From the NCBI GenBank assembly GCA_947489525.1, contig CANLDW010000006.1, forward strand, positions 96,377 through 160,376: a DNA stretch of 64,000 nt. The letters run 5' to 3'. The stretch comes from an uncultured Psychrobacter sp. (GTDB taxonomy: Bacteria > Pseudomonadota > Gammaproteobacteria > Pseudomonadales > Moraxellaceae). The position numbers and the translations under genes were made by a program. Every line of letters starts with the position of its first letter. Positions within the stretch are counted from its first letter, which is position 1. This document shows positions 19,137 through 30,628 of this stretch, one piece after another. A model generated the notes under the pieces. The model was not told the origin of the DNA. It made no database searches and saw only the letters and a program-made list of their open reading frames with translations.

Positions 19137-19634
19137 TTAGACCGTGTCACCAGTACAGTATTGATTGATAGCCTGCTGCACGCGCTCACGTTTAATTTCG
19201 ATCTCACGGCCATCGAGATAATCGCGTTTACCGCTACTATCCATCTCGTAGATGCGTCCGCCAACGTTGAGATTGGTTAAGTTGTTACGTAAAGATTGAC
19301 AACGCCGGGCAGTCTCACTCGCTTCTTGCGCTTTGAGACGCGCCTCTAACTGGGCGATACGCTGGTCTTCTGCGCTTACAGTATTATCCTCTTGGCTGGC
19401 ATCAGTTTTACCTGCCATCTGACCACTGTCGTTTTGTCTGCCATCGCTACGAAACTCAATGACTTCTATACTTCTACCGTTTTGCGGAGCGTGTTGGCTG
19501 TACTTCACCTCACCATGAGCGCCAATAGACTTATAAACTTGTACGGCGTGACTGGCATTCATCGACAGCGTAAGCAAAGCGGCAGTGCTGATCGTTGTTA
19601 GCAGTTTGGCAGTATTGAGTAAAGCGTGTGCCAT
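19137..19634 (-). CDS. DUF4124 domain periplasmic protein
   Basis: The protein has 165 residues with a Sec signal peptide (about residues 1-30, ending MNASHA), followed by a DUF4124 segment (VYKSIGAHGEVKYSQHAPQNG) and a charged coiled-coil-like region (about 90-115) containing two cysteines near 112-160. DUF4124 proteins are periplasmic or envelope proteins of unknown function, common in gammaproteobacteria. AAGGATTGCAACT precedes the start. It converges with nnr. Confidence 0.82.
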   Translation of the reverse strand: MAHALLNTAKLLTTISTAALLTLSMNASHAVQVYKSIGAHGEVKYSQHAPQNGRSIEVIEFRSDGRQNDSGQMAGKTDASQEDNTVSAEDQRIAQLEARLKAQEASETARRCQSLRNNLTNLNVGGRIYEMDSSGKRDYLDGREIEIKRERVQQAINQYCTGDTV

Positions 19635-20485
19635 AGTTGCAATCCTTTTTTTTAGGTAAAAATATACGGTTCGAAATCATCGTTATCATGAAAGTAGGTA
19701 TATGATAAGTAGCGACTCATTCATACTTAATCACTCATAGTAACTAATAACTTACAGTATAAATACAATAGCGTTTGATTTTAGCAAATTATACTAATAC
19801 ATGTATATTATTTAATAGCCAATATACGCGCATAGGTCTATAAGTTTTTCTTGACAATAGCGGCTAAAACCTTGAGTATATTAGCAGTTGATTGGTCAGT
19901 GAACGGCTTTTATTATATTGCCGTGGCACTTGAGAATAATAAGTCTAGGTTACTTATCGGTAGCTTGAGATTTTTATTTTCTTTGTGACAATAATATAGC
20001 AAGGATAGCAGGTTACTAGTGCTATCAGCTATGTATGTTGTCTCCGGACTTATCCGTCTACAATGACTAAGATGAACTTATTATTTTAAACGTACGGGTC
20101 AATCCTGTATAACGAGTAAGCATACTATGAGACGTTGTTAATTAATCCTAGTATGTATCAAGTAGCTACTTACTAATAAAGTGGCAGTAGAGTTGTTGCT
20201 ATCCATTTAAATTATGGGTTTACTCTAATCTTGTATTACTATCTAATAGTGAGCCTCTTTAAAGATGCATTCGCATCTTGTCGCTGTACAACGATAAAAT
20301 CCTGTCACCGCACTGACCTTTTGTAACTCATAACTTTTATACGTCGTTAGTATTAACGATCTGTTTAAAGACAAATGAGCATATATTCTAGGTATCGATT
20401 GTCATCATTGATATAAAGTATATCCCTAATAACGGGTTAGACTTATAAAAGATAGCAATCTTTGCCATAAATAAAGGTGATAACA
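19635..20485. other. Long 851-base intergenic region upstream of ilvI
   Basis: No credible coding region was found. It contains TTGACA at 19851-19856 without a well-spaced -10, and a 7-bp hairpin AAGATGC/GCATCTT at 20262-20279. A tiny reading frame from ATG 20265 (MHSHLVAVQR) contains a few branched-chain residues, but no attenuator structure could be built around it. It presumably holds ilv control and the promoter of the leftward DUF4124 gene. Confidence 0.4.
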
Positions 20486-22312
20486 GTGACGCAAACCACG
20501 CAAAGTCCAAACATGACTGGCGGGCCCACTCAAACGGGTAATGCCGCCAAAAATTTTGAAGAAAAGCAGCAACGTCTTGCCAAAAGCGATGAGCCTGTGA
20601 TGCTATCTGGTGCCGAGATGTTAGTGCAAGCACTGACGGATGAGGGCGTCAAATATATATTTGGTTATCCTGGCGGCGCGGTGCTGCATATCTATGATGC
20701 CTTGTTCCAACAAGAGCATATCGAACACATCCTAGTACGTCACGAGCAGGCTGCCGGTCATATGGCAGATGCATATTCGCGCGTGACGGGTGGCTGCGGA
20801 GTGGTACTCGCTACGTCAGGTCCCGGTGCGACCAATACCGTAACGGCGATTGCAACTGCCTTTATGGATTCGGTACCTATGGTAGTCATCTCGGGTCAAG
20901 TGCCTAGTAGCCTCATCGGGGAAGATGCGTTTCAAGAAACGGATATGGTTGGCGTGTCGCGTCCTATCGTCAAACACAGTTTTCAAGTACGTCATGCCAC
21001 CGAAATCCCAATGATTGTCAAAAAAGCCTTTTATATAGCACAGTCTGGACGTCCAGGCCCAGTAGTGATCGACGTGCCTAAAGATATGACTGCGCCTAAT
21101 GAAAAGTTCGCTTATGAGTACCCAGATGAGGTCTTTATGCGCTCTTATCAGCCCTCAAATAAAGGTCATAGCGGTCAGATCAAAAAAGCCGTCGAGACAC
21201 TGCTAGCCGCTAAGCGTCCTGTGGTTTATGCAGGCGGTGGTATTGTCTGGAGCAAAGCGCACAATGAGCTCACTGAGCTTGCGCATCGTTTGAATCTACC
21301 TGTGACTAACACGCTCATGGGACTTGGGACGTTTCCGGGCGCAGATAAGCAGTTCTTAGGTATGCTCGGTATGCACGGAACCTATGAAGCCAATATGAGT
21401 ATGCATCACTCAGATGTGATCTTAGCTGTGGGTGCGCGCTTCGATGATCGCGTTACTAACAACATCAATAAATTCTGTCCTGATGCTACAGTGATTCACG
21501 TTGACATAGATCCGGCGTCTATTTCAAAAACGATCTTCGCTCATATCCCTATTGTTGGCGACCTAAAGTCAGTACTTGGTGATATGTTAGAGATTATCGG
21601 CGATGACAAGACGTTAGATCAGCCCGCCCTCAATGACTGGTGGTCACAGATTAATGAATGGCGTAAGCGTCACGGTCTACGCTATGACACCAGTACCGAG
21701 CAGGGTATTAAGCCGCAAAGCGTGGTACAGGCCTTGGACAAAGTGACTAATAGCAAAGCCATTATCACAAGCGACGTCGGTCAGCATCAAATGTTTGCAG
21801 CGCTGTACTATACTTATTTAGAGCCAGGTCAATGGCTCAATTCAGGCGGACTTGGCACTATGGGCGTGGGTCTACCGTACGCTATGGCAGCCAAACTTAC
21901 AAACCCTGATCGCGATGTTGTTTGTATCACAGGCGAAGGCTCTATTCAGATGAATATCCAAGAGCTATCCACCTGCTTACAGTACAACTTACCCGTTAAA
22001 ATACTCAATTTAAATAATGCGCAGCTAGGTATGGTCAAGCAGTGGCAAGACATGCTGTATGAAGGTCGTCACGCACAGTCTTATATGGATTCACTACCAG
22101 ACTTTGTCAAGTTAGCCGAGAGCTATGGTCACGTCGGTATCAAGATCACAGATCCTGAGACGATGGAGGCGCAGCTGGCAGAAGCTATGGCTATGACAGA
22201 TAAACTGGTGTTTATTGACGTTTATGTCGATCGTAACGAACACGTCTATCCGATGCAGATCGCTGGACAGACTATGCGTGATATGTGGTTAACAAAAGGG
22301 GAGCGTACTTGA
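20486..22312 (+). CDS. ilvI: Acetolactate synthase large subunit
   Basis: This TPP- and FAD-dependent enzyme condenses pyruvate to acetolactate in valine, leucine and isoleucine synthesis. The product of about 608 residues shows the catalytic glutamate in [15 protein letters not shown], the GxGAT-type segment SGPGATN, and the TPP/Mg motif ending [11 protein letters not shown] in the C-terminal third. GTG 20486 is preferred since AAAGG (20473-20477) lies 8 bases upstream; ATG 20513 is another candidate. Residues before MLSGAEMLV are a poorly conserved extension. It overlaps ilvH (TGATG). Confidence 0.95.
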   Translation: MTQTTQSPNMTGGPTQTGNAAKNFEEKQQRLAKSDEPVMLSGAEMLVQALTDEGVKYIFGYPGGAVLHIYDALFQQEHIEHILVRHEQAAGHMADAYSRVTGGCGVVLATSGPGATNTVTAIATAFMDSVPMVVISGQVPSSLIGEDAFQETDMVGVSRPIVKHSFQVRHATEIPMIVKKAFYIAQSGRPGPVVIDVPKDMTAPNEKFAYEYPDEVFMRSYQPSNKGHSGQIKKAVETLLAAKRPVVYAGGGIVWSKAHNELTELAHRLNLPVTNTLMGLGTFPGADKQFLGMLGMHGTYEANMSMHHSDVILAVGARFDDRVTNNINKFCPDATVIHVDIDPASISKTIFAHIPIVGDLKSVLGDMLEIIGDDKTLDQPALNDWWSQINEWRKRHGLRYDTSTEQGIKPQSVVQALDKVTNSKAIITSDVGQHQMFAALYYTYLEPGQWLNSGGLGTMGVGLPYAMAAKLTNPDRDVVCITGEGSIQMNIQELSTCLQYNLPVKILNLNNAQLGMVKQWQDMLYEGRHAQSYMDSLPDFVKLAESYGHVGIKITDPETMEAQLAEAMAMTDKLVFIDVYVDRNEHVYPMQIAGQTMRDMWLTKGERT

Positions 22313-22809
22313 TGCAACAGCAACATCTGATTTCGGTATTAATGGAAAACGAAGCGGGATCGCTGTCGCGTTTGGTTGGACTATTCTCGCAGCGCGGCTA
22401 CAACATCGAGACACTTAACGTTGCGCCAACGGACGACCCTAGCATTTCACGCTTGACGCTCACGACGATTACGTCTCCTGAGAAAATTGAGCAAATCACG
22501 AAGCAATTGCATAAGTTGATTGAAGTGGTTAAAGTACTCAATCTATCGGATACCGTACACGTTGAGCGCGAGCTTATGCTCATAAAAGTGCGCGCAACGG
22601 GTAGCGTTCGAGAAGAGATCAAACGCAGCGCGGATATTTTTCGCGCTCAGATTGTTGACGTTAATGCAAACCTATACACTATCCAGATCGTAGGTGATAC
22701 CGCAAAGCTTGATGGTTTTATTGATACCATCGGTCGTGAGCGCGTCTTAGAAGTCGTGCGCTCAGGTGTCATCGGTATTGCACGTGGCGAGAAGACACTT
22801 AGCGTTTAA
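22312..22809 (+). CDS. ilvH: Acetolactate synthase small (regulatory) subunit
   Basis: IlvH binds valine through an N-terminal ACT domain (HLISVLMENEAGSLSRLVG, NIETLNVAPT) and activates the large subunit. At 165 residues from ATG 22312 it matches the family. The ATG overlaps the ilvI stop (TGATG) and GGGGAG at 22298-22303 is the ribosome binding site. Its last five codons, stop included, are repeated three more times immediately downstream. Confidence 0.96.
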   Translation: MQQQHLISVLMENEAGSLSRLVGLFSQRGYNIETLNVAPTDDPSISRLTLTTITSPEKIEQITKQLHKLIEVVKVLNLSDTVHVERELMLIKVRATGSVREEIKRSADIFRAQIVDVNANLYTIQIVGDTAKLDGFIDTIGRERVLEVVRSGVIGIARGEKTLSV

Positions 22810-22854
22810 ACAATTAGCGTCTAAACACTCAACGTTTAAACACTTAGCGTCTAA
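22795..22854 (+). repeat. Four 15-bp tandem repeats spanning the ilvH stop codon
   Basis: The final ilvH codons ACA CTT AGC GTT TAA (22795-22809) recur in frame as ACA ATT AGC GTC TAA, ACA CTC AAC GTT TAA and ACA CTT AGC GTC TAA (22810-22854). Each copy ends in an in-frame TAA, so the gene is followed by three extra stop codons. Copies differ at synonymous-like positions. Confidence 0.92.
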
Positions 22855-22941
22855 CTAATTACCCAGTATCTACCTAAGTGCGCTACAGGTATAAGAGTAT
22901 CTTATTTATCATCTAACCCCAACACGACGCGCCTTTTATGA

Positions 22942-24009
<1,068 letters not shown>

Positions 24010-24051
24010 TAGCAACACAATCAATACCGTAATGTTCTAAGCGATGATGAC

Positions 24052-24085
24052 AACCTGTGCCTTTTATAAAAGCACAGGTTTTTTT
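24052..24085 (+). terminator. Terminator after ilvC
   Basis: AACCTGTGC (24052-24060) and GCACAGGTT (24072-24080) form a 9-bp stem followed by T residues to 24085. Confidence 0.92.
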
Positions 24086-24313
24086 ATGCTACAAACACGT
24101 CAAGAGCAGCAACTATTAAAACTAAGCTTTTAAAGTAAATGCGTTGTAGAGGTTAACGGTCTTTTTACAATAAACTCTCAAACGGTTGAAAACGCTACTG
24201 ACTTACCCTATATATAAAGCCGTTAAACACGCATCGTTGTCATAGCTTTGCTCGTGACTCTTTTTAGTTGTTTTATTACAACATCACGCTTTATAGATTA
24301 CAGGTTATCTACT

Positions 24314-24739
24314 GTGCAAATATCGAATCTCGACTGGTTTACACCGCAATTTATATACATCCTACTAAGCGCTGTCGTCGCGGTTTTGATTTGGATAGAA
24401 GGCGAGATGCTAAAAAAGACCGACGGCAAGTTGCCCCAATCTAAGTTCTTTCAGATAAGCTCACTCATAGACACTTCGTGGTTTTTTATCTCCGTCGTAT
24501 TATTGTACGTGATCGACTTCAAGCCGCTTGCTGTCGCTGTACCAGCAGCTTACGGTATCTACACTGTCTTTGGCTGGGTATATGGCACGCGTCTGCTTAA
24601 GCGTAAGGGCATACCAGATTCGCCCAAAGACTTGGTCATACCTGTTAAGTACATTGCTTATAGCCAATCCTTTGCCATTATATTCTTTGGGCTGTGCTTA
24701 CTAGTGCTAACGTCTCCTTGGTTACCTTTAACTCAATAA
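24314..24739 (+). CDS. Small integral membrane protein of unknown function
   Basis: I do not recognise this family. The product (about 141 residues from GTG 24314, VQISNLDWFTP) has four hydrophobic segments, roughly residues 12-28, 46-66, 72-88 and 113-137, with short charged loops, so it should sit in the inner membrane. The start is unclear: in-frame GTG 24254 and TTG 24248 would lengthen it by up to 22 residues. AGG about 9 bases upstream favours 24314. It stands alone between ilvC and the cold-shock gene. Confidence 0.6.
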   Translation: MQISNLDWFTPQFIYILLSAVVAVLIWIEGEMLKKTDGKLPQSKFFQISSLIDTSWFFISVVLLYVIDFKPLAVAVPAAYGIYTVFGWVYGTRLLKRKGIPDSPKDLVIPVKYIAYSQSFAIIFFGLCLLVLTSPWLPLTQ

Positions 24740-24851
24740 TTTAATGCGACTATTATCTATTAAGGCTGATATGAACCGAATAACACCTGTTAAATCAGTT
24801 ATTAATTCTTTACAAAACACTTCAATTAAGGCTGTTGCATAGCACAAAAAC

Positions 24852-24860
24852 TGTTATAAT
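24852..24860 (+). promoter_or_regulatory. Extended -10 promoter of the cold-shock gene
   Basis: TG-T-TATAAT at 24852-24860 is a perfect extended -10, with TTGCAT at 24835-24840 as an imperfectly spaced -35. It implies a leader of about 120 bases before the ATG at 24990, similar to the long structured leaders of cspA-type genes. Confidence 0.55.
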
Positions 24861-24989
24861 CGGGCTATATTCATATTGTTTTAGACACAATTTGCTTTAC
24901 ATGCAAAAGGTATAAAACTCGTATGAGTATATGTCAATTAATCGGTGATGGCCTATGTCTCACCAACAGTTAAAGAGTTAGGATAACTT

Positions 24990-25202
24990 ATGTCAGATAA
25001 AGTTGAAGGCACTGTAAAGTGGTTTAATGAAGCTAAAGGTTTTGGTTTTATCGCTCAGGACAACGGCGGCCAAGACGTATTTGCTCACTACAGCGCTATC
25101 CAAGGTAGCGGCTTTAAAACCTTAGCGGAAGGCCAAAAAGTGTCTTTTATTTTAGGCGAAGGTCAAAAAGGTCCACAAGCTGAACAAATCGAACCGTTAT
25201 AA
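24990..25202 (+). CDS. Cold-shock domain protein (CspA family)
   Basis: The 70-residue protein is a single OB-fold cold-shock domain with the RNA-binding motifs KGFGFI (RNP1) and DVFAHYSAI (RNP2). It acts as an RNA chaperone; whether it is cold-induced or constitutive cannot be told from the protein. The long leader and extended -10 promoter suit a cold-inducible gene. TAGGATAACTT precedes the ATG. Confidence 0.97.
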   Translation: MSDKVEGTVKWFNEAKGFGFIAQDNGGQDVFAHYSAIQGSGFKTLAEGQKVSFILGEGQKGPQAEQIEPL

Positions 25203-25306
25203 TCTATCTTCATCAAGCTATATCAATTTATTGAGAGCTGGTGCGAGAGATTAGAATAACGTTTTGTTTGTCTTGTTAGAATAATAAAAATACCGTTTAG
25301 ATTTTA

Positions 25307-25340
25307 CAAAAAAGCAGCCTCTAATCAGGTTGCTTTTTTT
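25307..25340 (+). terminator. Terminator after the cold-shock gene
   Basis: AAAGCAGCCT (25311-25320) pairs with AGGTTGCTTT (25327-25336) with one G-U, followed by T residues. Confidence 0.88.
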
Positions 25341-25405
25341 ATGAGTAACTTTAGGGGTTAGATCGTGATTTTATTTCAAAATTACAAAGCTTTAGGGGAG
25401 ATACT

Positions 25406-26002
25406 ATGGAGTGGCAAGCGTGGTTTTTAATAGAATGGCAACAAGTAGTAGGTATTCTCCTATCTGTCATTGGTTTTTATTTTTGTTTAATACTGTTTAC
25501 ACGCATATCAGGTCTACGTAGCTTCTCTAAGCTCTCAAGTTACGATCTTGCTATGACAGTTGGTATTGGTAGTATATTAGCATCCACTGTACTATCAAAA
25601 TCAACTTCCTTGTTACAAGGTGTCTTTGCTATCGGTATGTTATTTTTACTGCAAGCTTTAGTTTCTATTATTAGACGCAAAGTTAAGCCCATAAAAGACT
25701 TGCTGGATAATCAGCCTATTATTTTAATGGCACATGGTGAATACCTTTGGGATAACCTTAAAGAAGCGAAAATCAGCACCAATGATATTAAACAAATTCT
25801 ACGCAAAAACGGTATCAAGTCGCGTTCTGAGGTCTTTGCTGTCGTGATGGAGACAACCGCTGATATGAGTGTGATTAAAAACGACGATACTGCACCTGAT
25901 TGGTCTTTATTCGATGATATTCGTGATAATGAGCTATTAGTTCAGTCATCGTCTCTTAAAACAGCTAAGGCTCAGTCTCTTGAGAATAAGCACACTAAAT
26001 AA
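25406..26002 (+). CDS. DUF421 (YetF-like) membrane protein
   Basis: The 198-residue product has three N-terminal membrane segments (about residues 13-33, 47-65, 68-88) followed by a cytosolic alpha/beta domain. The family-type segments RISGLRSFSKLSSYDLAMTV and LDNQPIILMAHGEYLWDNL are present. DUF421 proteins (YetF/YcaP) have no settled function; in spore formers related proteins act in germination. GGGGAG precedes ATG 25406. The C-terminal tail is variable. Confidence 0.85.
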   Translation: MEWQAWFLIEWQQVVGILLSVIGFYFCLILFTRISGLRSFSKLSSYDLAMTVGIGSILASTVLSKSTSLLQGVFAIGMLFLLQALVSIIRRKVKPIKDLLDNQPIILMAHGEYLWDNLKEAKISTNDIKQILRKNGIKSRSEVFAVVMETTADMSVIKNDDTAPDWSLFDDIRDNELLVQSSSLKTAKAQSLENKHTK

Positions 26003-26512
26003 AGTCCTATAAAAGAATAGCTTAACTACCTTAGAGGTGTGAAATAACAACAAATTGTTAAGCCTAACTATACGTAGTAATGTTATAAAGGTACTAAATA
26101 TGCTTATCTGTGCATAAAGTAGAAGAGTAGGGTTGCTGACAGACTGTCTTACACTAAGACAATGACAAATTTATGACGCGTTATTCACGGCGTTATCTTG
26201 ACGTTGTCCCTATGCTCACGCAAGATAGGCGGGTCTAGTAATTTATGCTTTACGTGTGTGTATAGATATCTATTGCAAAGTGACTTTAAGTGAAGCACTA
26301 AAGCTTTATTACTTATACGATTGTGTCAATTTAATCATAATCAAGATAGTAATAACAAATGCAGTAGTTGTAAATACTAAGCTGTAGGCCGTTGTTATGG
26401 TTTTCAGCGTAGTTGTAGGCATAGTAATAGCACTGTAGTATATTTTTAAATGCCATTTATTGATGGTTTAAATTGTAGTATCTCATTCATAACATTAACA
26501 AACGAGGAACGT
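26003..26512. other. 510-base intergenic region upstream of etfB
   Basis: No coding region was found. It contains an inverted repeat TATCTTG (26194-26200) and CAAGATA (26221-26227) around 20 bases, beginning inside a TTGACG-like -35, which could be an operator. No clean promoter with a 16-18 base spacer was identified. Confidence 0.3.
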
Positions 26513-27262
26513 ATGAAAGCATTAGTAGCGGTCAAGCGTGTCATTGATTATAACGTAAAGGTTCGAGTAAAAGCCGATAATTCTGGTGTGGATTTATCGA
26601 ACACAAAGATGTCGATTAACCCATTTGACGAGATTGCAGTCGAAGAAGCGGTACGTCTAAAAGAAGCTGGCGTGATTGATGAGATCATTGTGGCCTCAAT
26701 TGGTCCAAAAGAGTCGCAAGAACAGATTCGCGCAGCTCTAGCTTTGGGTGCTGATCGTGGTATCTTGGTCGTTAGTGACAGCAAGCCCTATCCATTGCAA
26801 GTCGCAAAAATACTAAAAAGTATTGCTGAGTCTGAAAGCACGGATATCGTTCTATTAGGCAAGCAGGCTATTGATGATGATAATAACCAAACCGGTCAGA
26901 TGCTAGCGGCATTAATGGGCGTCGGTCAAGGTACTTTTGCCTCAGAAGTCAAAGTTGACGGGGGTAAGGTAAACGTCACTCGTGAAATTGATGGCGGACT
27001 ACAAACACTAGCTCTTGATCTACCAGCAGTTATCACCACTGATTTGCGTCTAAACGAGCCACGTTACGCTAAGCTGCCTAACATCATGAAAGCGAAGAAG
27101 AAGCCCCTTGATGAAAAGACACCTGCAGATTTTGGCGTAGAAATGGCTTCTAAGCAAGAAATTATTAAAGTGGTACCACCAGGCGAACGTAAAGCGGGCA
27201 TTACCGTAAAATCAGTCGATGAGCTGGTTGATAAGCTAAAAAATGAAGCAAAAGTTATCTAA
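26513..27262 (+). CDS. etfB: Electron transfer flavoprotein subunit beta
   Basis: EtfB (249 residues) forms with EtfA the soluble heterodimer that passes electrons from acyl-CoA dehydrogenases to ETF-ubiquinone oxidoreductase. Typical segments are [35 protein letters not shown] and the AMP-binding region [17 protein letters not shown]. The ETF beta signature [15 protein letters not shown] sequence is present ([17 protein letters not shown]). ATG 26513 with GAGGAAC is chosen; the in-frame ORF extends upstream without support. Confidence 0.97.
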   Translation: MKALVAVKRVIDYNVKVRVKADNSGVDLSNTKMSINPFDEIAVEEAVRLKEAGVIDEIIVASIGPKESQEQIRAALALGADRGILVVSDSKPYPLQVAKILKSIAESESTDIVLLGKQAIDDDNNQTGQMLAALMGVGQGTFASEVKVDGGKVNVTREIDGGLQTLALDLPAVITTDLRLNEPRYAKLPNIMKAKKKPLDEKTPADFGVEMASKQEIIKVVPPGERKAGITVKSVDELVDKLKNEAKVI

Positions 27263-27396
27263 GTTGTCTAAAAAACTGCTTCAGTTTTACGAATGATATC
27301 TGGTGTATAGCTTGATACTTAATAATTTAGAAATTAGGCGTATTATTTAAAAGGGATTAACTTTAGGATAATACGAATAAACAAAGGATAAAAACA

Positions 27397-28329
27397 ATGG
27401 CTATTTTAGTATATGCAGAACACGACAATGCCAGTCTTAAAAAGGCAACTTTAAATACGATTGCAGCGGCAAAGCTGATGGGTAGCGATATACATGTATT
27501 AGTTGCTGGTAGTGGTGCGCAAGCCGTCGCTGATGAAGCGGCCAAAGCTGAAGGCGTTGCCAAAGTACTGCTTGCTGACAATGCAGCGTATGAGCATCAA
27601 TTAGCAGGTAATATCGCGTTGTTAGTTAAAGATATCGCGGGCGACTACAGTCACATCGTTGCTCCAGCGACGACTACGGGCAAGAATTTTATGCCACGTG
27701 TTGCTGCACTACTTGATGTCAGCATGATATCGGAGATATCTGGTGTTGTAGATGCGCAAACTTTCGAGCGTCCTATCTACGCTGGTAATGCAACTGCTAC
27801 GGTTAAGACAACTGAAGATAAGGTAGTGGTTACTGTTCGTACGACTGCGTTTGATCCCGTAGCAAGTGAAGGTGGTTCAGCAGCGGTTGAAACGATTGAT
27901 AACGTACAAGAGACTGGTAAAGCAAGCTTTGTGAGTGAAGAAAAAGCAGCTTCTGATCGTCCTGAGCTAACATCAGCGAGTATTGTTGTCTCTGGTGGGC
28001 GTGCACTTGCCAATGGTGAGAACTTCACAAAATATATCGAACCATTAGCCGATAAGCTAGGCGCGGCTATCGGTGCGTCACGCGCTGCTGTTGATGCCGG
28101 TTACGTGCCTAATGATATGCAGGTTGGCCAAACAGGTAAAATTGTTGCACCGCAGCTATACATTGCTGCTGGTATCTCAGGTGCTATTCAGCACATGGCA
28201 GGTATGAAAGATTCTAAAGTTATTGTTGCAATCAACAATGATCCAGAGTCGCCTATCGCTAGCGTTGCGGATTATTTCTTAGAAGCCGATCTATTTGAAG
28301 CTTTGCCTGAATTGACAAGTAAAGTTTAA
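27397..28329 (+). CDS. etfA: Electron transfer flavoprotein subunit alpha
   Basis: EtfA (310 residues) binds FAD in its C-terminal domain, visible as VVSGGRALANGENF, GASRAAVDAGYVPND, GQTGKIVAPQLYIAAGISGA and the final INNDPESPI segment. It is 134 bases after etfB with its own AAGGAT ribosome binding site and is followed by a strong terminator, so the pair is one operon. Confidence 0.98.
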   Translation: MAILVYAEHDNASLKKATLNTIAAAKLMGSDIHVLVAGSGAQAVADEAAKAEGVAKVLLADNAAYEHQLAGNIALLVKDIAGDYSHIVAPATTTGKNFMPRVAALLDVSMISEISGVVDAQTFERPIYAGNATATVKTTEDKVVVTVRTTAFDPVASEGGSAAVETIDNVQETGKASFVSEEKAASDRPELTSASIVVSGGRALANGENFTKYIEPLADKLGAAIGASRAAVDAGYVPNDMQVGQTGKIVAPQLYIAAGISGAIQHMAGMKDSKVIVAINNDPESPIASVADYFLEADLFEALPELTSKV

Positions 28330-28391
28330 ATAATTTAGATTTGGTTTAGCTAAAGCTTGGCTTAACAGCATAGCTAGAGCACGATATACAA

Positions 28392-28424
28392 AAGTCCCGC
28401 TACCGTAGCAGTAGCGGGATTTTT
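28392..28424 (+). terminator. Terminator after etfA
   Basis: TCCCGCTAC (28395-28403) and GTAGCGGGA (28411-28419) form a perfect 9-bp stem followed by five T residues. It lies between convergent genes and has a shorter A run on the left, so it may work in both directions. Confidence 0.92.
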
Positions 28425-28463
28425 ATGTGTAGAGTGTTTGCTAACAGCGAGGGCGTGGTTATT

Positions 28464-29264
28464 TTAGCTGTAGTGCCGCTGGCGCAAGGTTTCATAAAGA
28501 CATAACGAACCTGCAATAGCGACATTCAGACTTTCTTGACCGTTAGGCTGTGGTAGGGCGATAGGAGTGGCGCATTGCATCAGCTCAGCAGATACACCTT
28601 GACCTTCATGTCCCATAATCCAAGCAACCGGTGCTCGTAGATCGTGGGCGTAAATAAGTGTATCAGTATGCGAGCTGGTAGCTAACAAAGGCACAGTGAC
28701 CTTGTCCAAAATATCTGAGATATCCAGTCCTTCATAAATATGCAACGCGAACTGTGCACCCATACCAGCGCGTAAGGTTTTAGGTGACCAAGCTTGCGCT
28801 GTTGTCGCCGTACATAACACCTTACGGATACCAACCGCTGCTGCGGTACGTAGTAAGGTGCCGACATTGCCACTATCTTGTACCCCATCTAAAATTAGGC
28901 AGTCGCTATCAATAGAAGGTAAATCAATGTCCGGAACATTGATGATCGCCATAATGTCGATACCCGCGCCTAAGCTACGAACGTGTCGATATAAACTATC
29001 CGCGAGCGTTAAGACATAGACTTGGCTTGGCAAGCGAGCAAGCAGCTGCTGAACCTCGCTATGGGCGCGTGCAGAATGAGCGACCAATACCTGCTGTAAA
29101 GGATAGTCGCTACGTAGCGCGGCATCAATAAGATGTGTTCCTTCAAGCACAGTTTGCCTGTGTTTTTTACGTTGACGTGCTTGGGTTAATAGGGATTTGA
29201 CCAGCTTTACCGTCTGATTTTTGTCAGAGGTAATAAGCTCTATATCTGTAGACGTAGACGTCAT
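28464..29264 (-). CDS. SPOUT (TrmH/SpoU) family RNA methyltransferase
   Basis: The 266-residue product has an N-terminal substrate-binding part (KKHRQTVLEGTHLIDAAL) and a C-terminal SpoU trefoil-knot domain with motif 1 LDGVQDSGNVGTLLRTA, motif 2 WIMGHEGQGVS and motif 3 IALPQPNGQESLNVAIAGS. It should 2'-O-methylate an rRNA or tRNA ribose; the target cannot be told from the sequence. It lies 26 bases downstream of fbp on the same strand, probably co-transcribed. Confidence 0.92.
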   Translation of the reverse strand: MTSTSTDIELITSDKNQTVKLVKSLLTQARQRKKHRQTVLEGTHLIDAALRSDYPLQQVLVAHSARAHSEVQQLLARLPSQVYVLTLADSLYRHVRSLGAGIDIMAIINVPDIDLPSIDSDCLILDGVQDSGNVGTLLRTAAAVGIRKVLCTATTAQAWSPKTLRAGMGAQFALHIYEGLDISDILDKVTVPLLATSSHTDTLIYAHDLRAPVAWIMGHEGQGVSAELMQCATPIALPQPNGQESLNVAIAGSLCLYETLRQRHYS

Positions 29265-29290
29265 AAACCACCGCTTAATTTAAGAAAAAC

Positions 29291-30286
29291 CTAATCGTTG
29301 TCTGCGTGCTGCAAGTGCAGTTTTTTGATATAGTCAACTTCATTTTTACTGCCCAGTACCACAGGGACGCGCTGATGAATGTCTGTAGGTGAGATATCGA
29401 GAATGCGAGCGGTAGCATCTGTGGCCGCGCCGCCTGCGCGTTCAATGAGCAAGCTCGTAGGATTGGCTTCATACATGAGGCGCAGCTTACCAGGCTTGTT
29501 TGGATCCTTGGTATCAAAAGGGTAAGTGAACAGACCACCACGGCATAAGATACGGTGGACATCGCCAACCATTGCCGCAACCCAGCGGGTATTAAAATCG
29601 CGCCCGCGTACGCCTGTCTTGCCAGCGATAAGCTCATCAATATACTGCTGCATAGGCGCGAGCCAATAGCGATAGTTTGAGCTGTTAATCGCGTACTCGC
29701 TCGTATCAGCATCGATACGTACGTCGTTCTCAATTAGTATATAGTCTCCTGTATCAGGATCTAAGCTGAACATAGCCACACCCTCAGCTACTGTCAATGC
29801 GAATACGGTAGAGGTGCCATACAAAAGATACCCTGCTGCTAATTGCTGATTGCCCGCTTGTAAAAAGTCGCTGTTAGTGCTGAGGTGTCCTTGGCGCTGA
29901 TAAGGCAAAATAGAGAAAATAGTACCCACTGCCATATTGATATCGATATTTGATGAGCCATCAAGCGGATCGAACAAAACCAGTAAGCTACCCTCAGTAT
30001 TTGCTGGAGTGGCATCATCAAGCTCCTCTGAGGCGACGCCCGCACAGTGTTGATTATGAGTTAGAGCGTCCAAAAGTAGATCATTGGCTAGAACATCGAG
30101 CTTTTTTTGAGTCTCGCCTTGGACATTCTCTTGACCGGCCTCACCCAAGATATCTGCCAAAGCACCCTTGCGTAGTAGTTGTGAGATGGTTTTACCGACC
30201 TCAGTGATTGTCGTAATAACATCTTTAAGCGCAGGCGTGATTTCGGTATTTTTATTAGTGTCTAAATAGGATGTCAAAGTTGTCAT
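29291..30286 (-). CDS. fbp: Fructose-1,6-bisphosphatase class I
   Basis: Fbp removes the 1-phosphate from fructose 1,6-bisphosphate in gluconeogenesis. The 331-residue protein has the metal-binding motif [12 protein letters not shown] and the active-site segment [19 protein letters not shown] typical of class I enzymes. It is essential for growth on organic acids, in line with a non-sugar-using lifestyle. The start is ATG 30286, divergent from pyrB. Confidence 0.97.
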   Translation of the reverse strand: MTTLTSYLDTNKNTEITPALKDVITTITEVGKTISQLLRKGALADILGEAGQENVQGETQKKLDVLANDLLLDALTHNQHCAGVASEELDDATPANTEGSLLVLFDPLDGSSNIDINMAVGTIFSILPYQRQGHLSTNSDFLQAGNQQLAAGYLLYGTSTVFALTVAEGVAMFSLDPDTGDYILIENDVRIDADTSEYAINSSNYRYWLAPMQQYIDELIAGKTGVRGRDFNTRWVAAMVGDVHRILCRGGLFTYPFDTKDPNKPGKLRLMYEANPTSLLIERAGGAATDATARILDISPTDIHQRVPVVLGSKNEVDYIKKLHLQHADND

Positions 30287-30628
30287 ATAGCATCTTCTAT
30301 AAAAAGGTGAATAATAAAGGCGAGCTTATAGCTTGTTTGGTATAGGCGCTAGCATTACTAATAAAGGTGCAGATATCGTATAATCTATTGCTAACGTCTG
30401 CATATAGTATCTTTGTCCTGACCGCAAAATCAGCTACACTATATCTATTATAGCGCTTATCTTTGATCCTAAGTGCATGTCAGTCTCTTTGAATACGGCT
30501 TGCATGGCTGCGGTAAAGTGTAGCAAATACGCACGAAAATGTCCGCAAATCTACCCGTACCTCTTAAAAATACATATAAAACAATAGTTACTGCTCAATT
30601 CTATACTCATAACTAAAGACTTGTCCTT
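30287..30628. other. 342-base divergent intergenic region between fbp and pyrB
   Basis: This holds the promoters of the leftward fbp and rightward pyrB genes. I see AT-rich stretches but no convincing -35/-10 pair, no terminator and no pyrimidine leader peptide or attenuator. Confidence 0.3.

Noticed and set aside
20265..20297. Leader peptide MHSHLVAVQR for ilv attenuation
   Set aside because: It has few branched-chain codons, no ribosome binding site and no downstream terminator/antiterminator pair.
29275..29733. Minus-strand reading frame of 152 codons overlapping fbp
   Set aside because: It is a shadow of the fbp gene in another frame, with no family resemblance.
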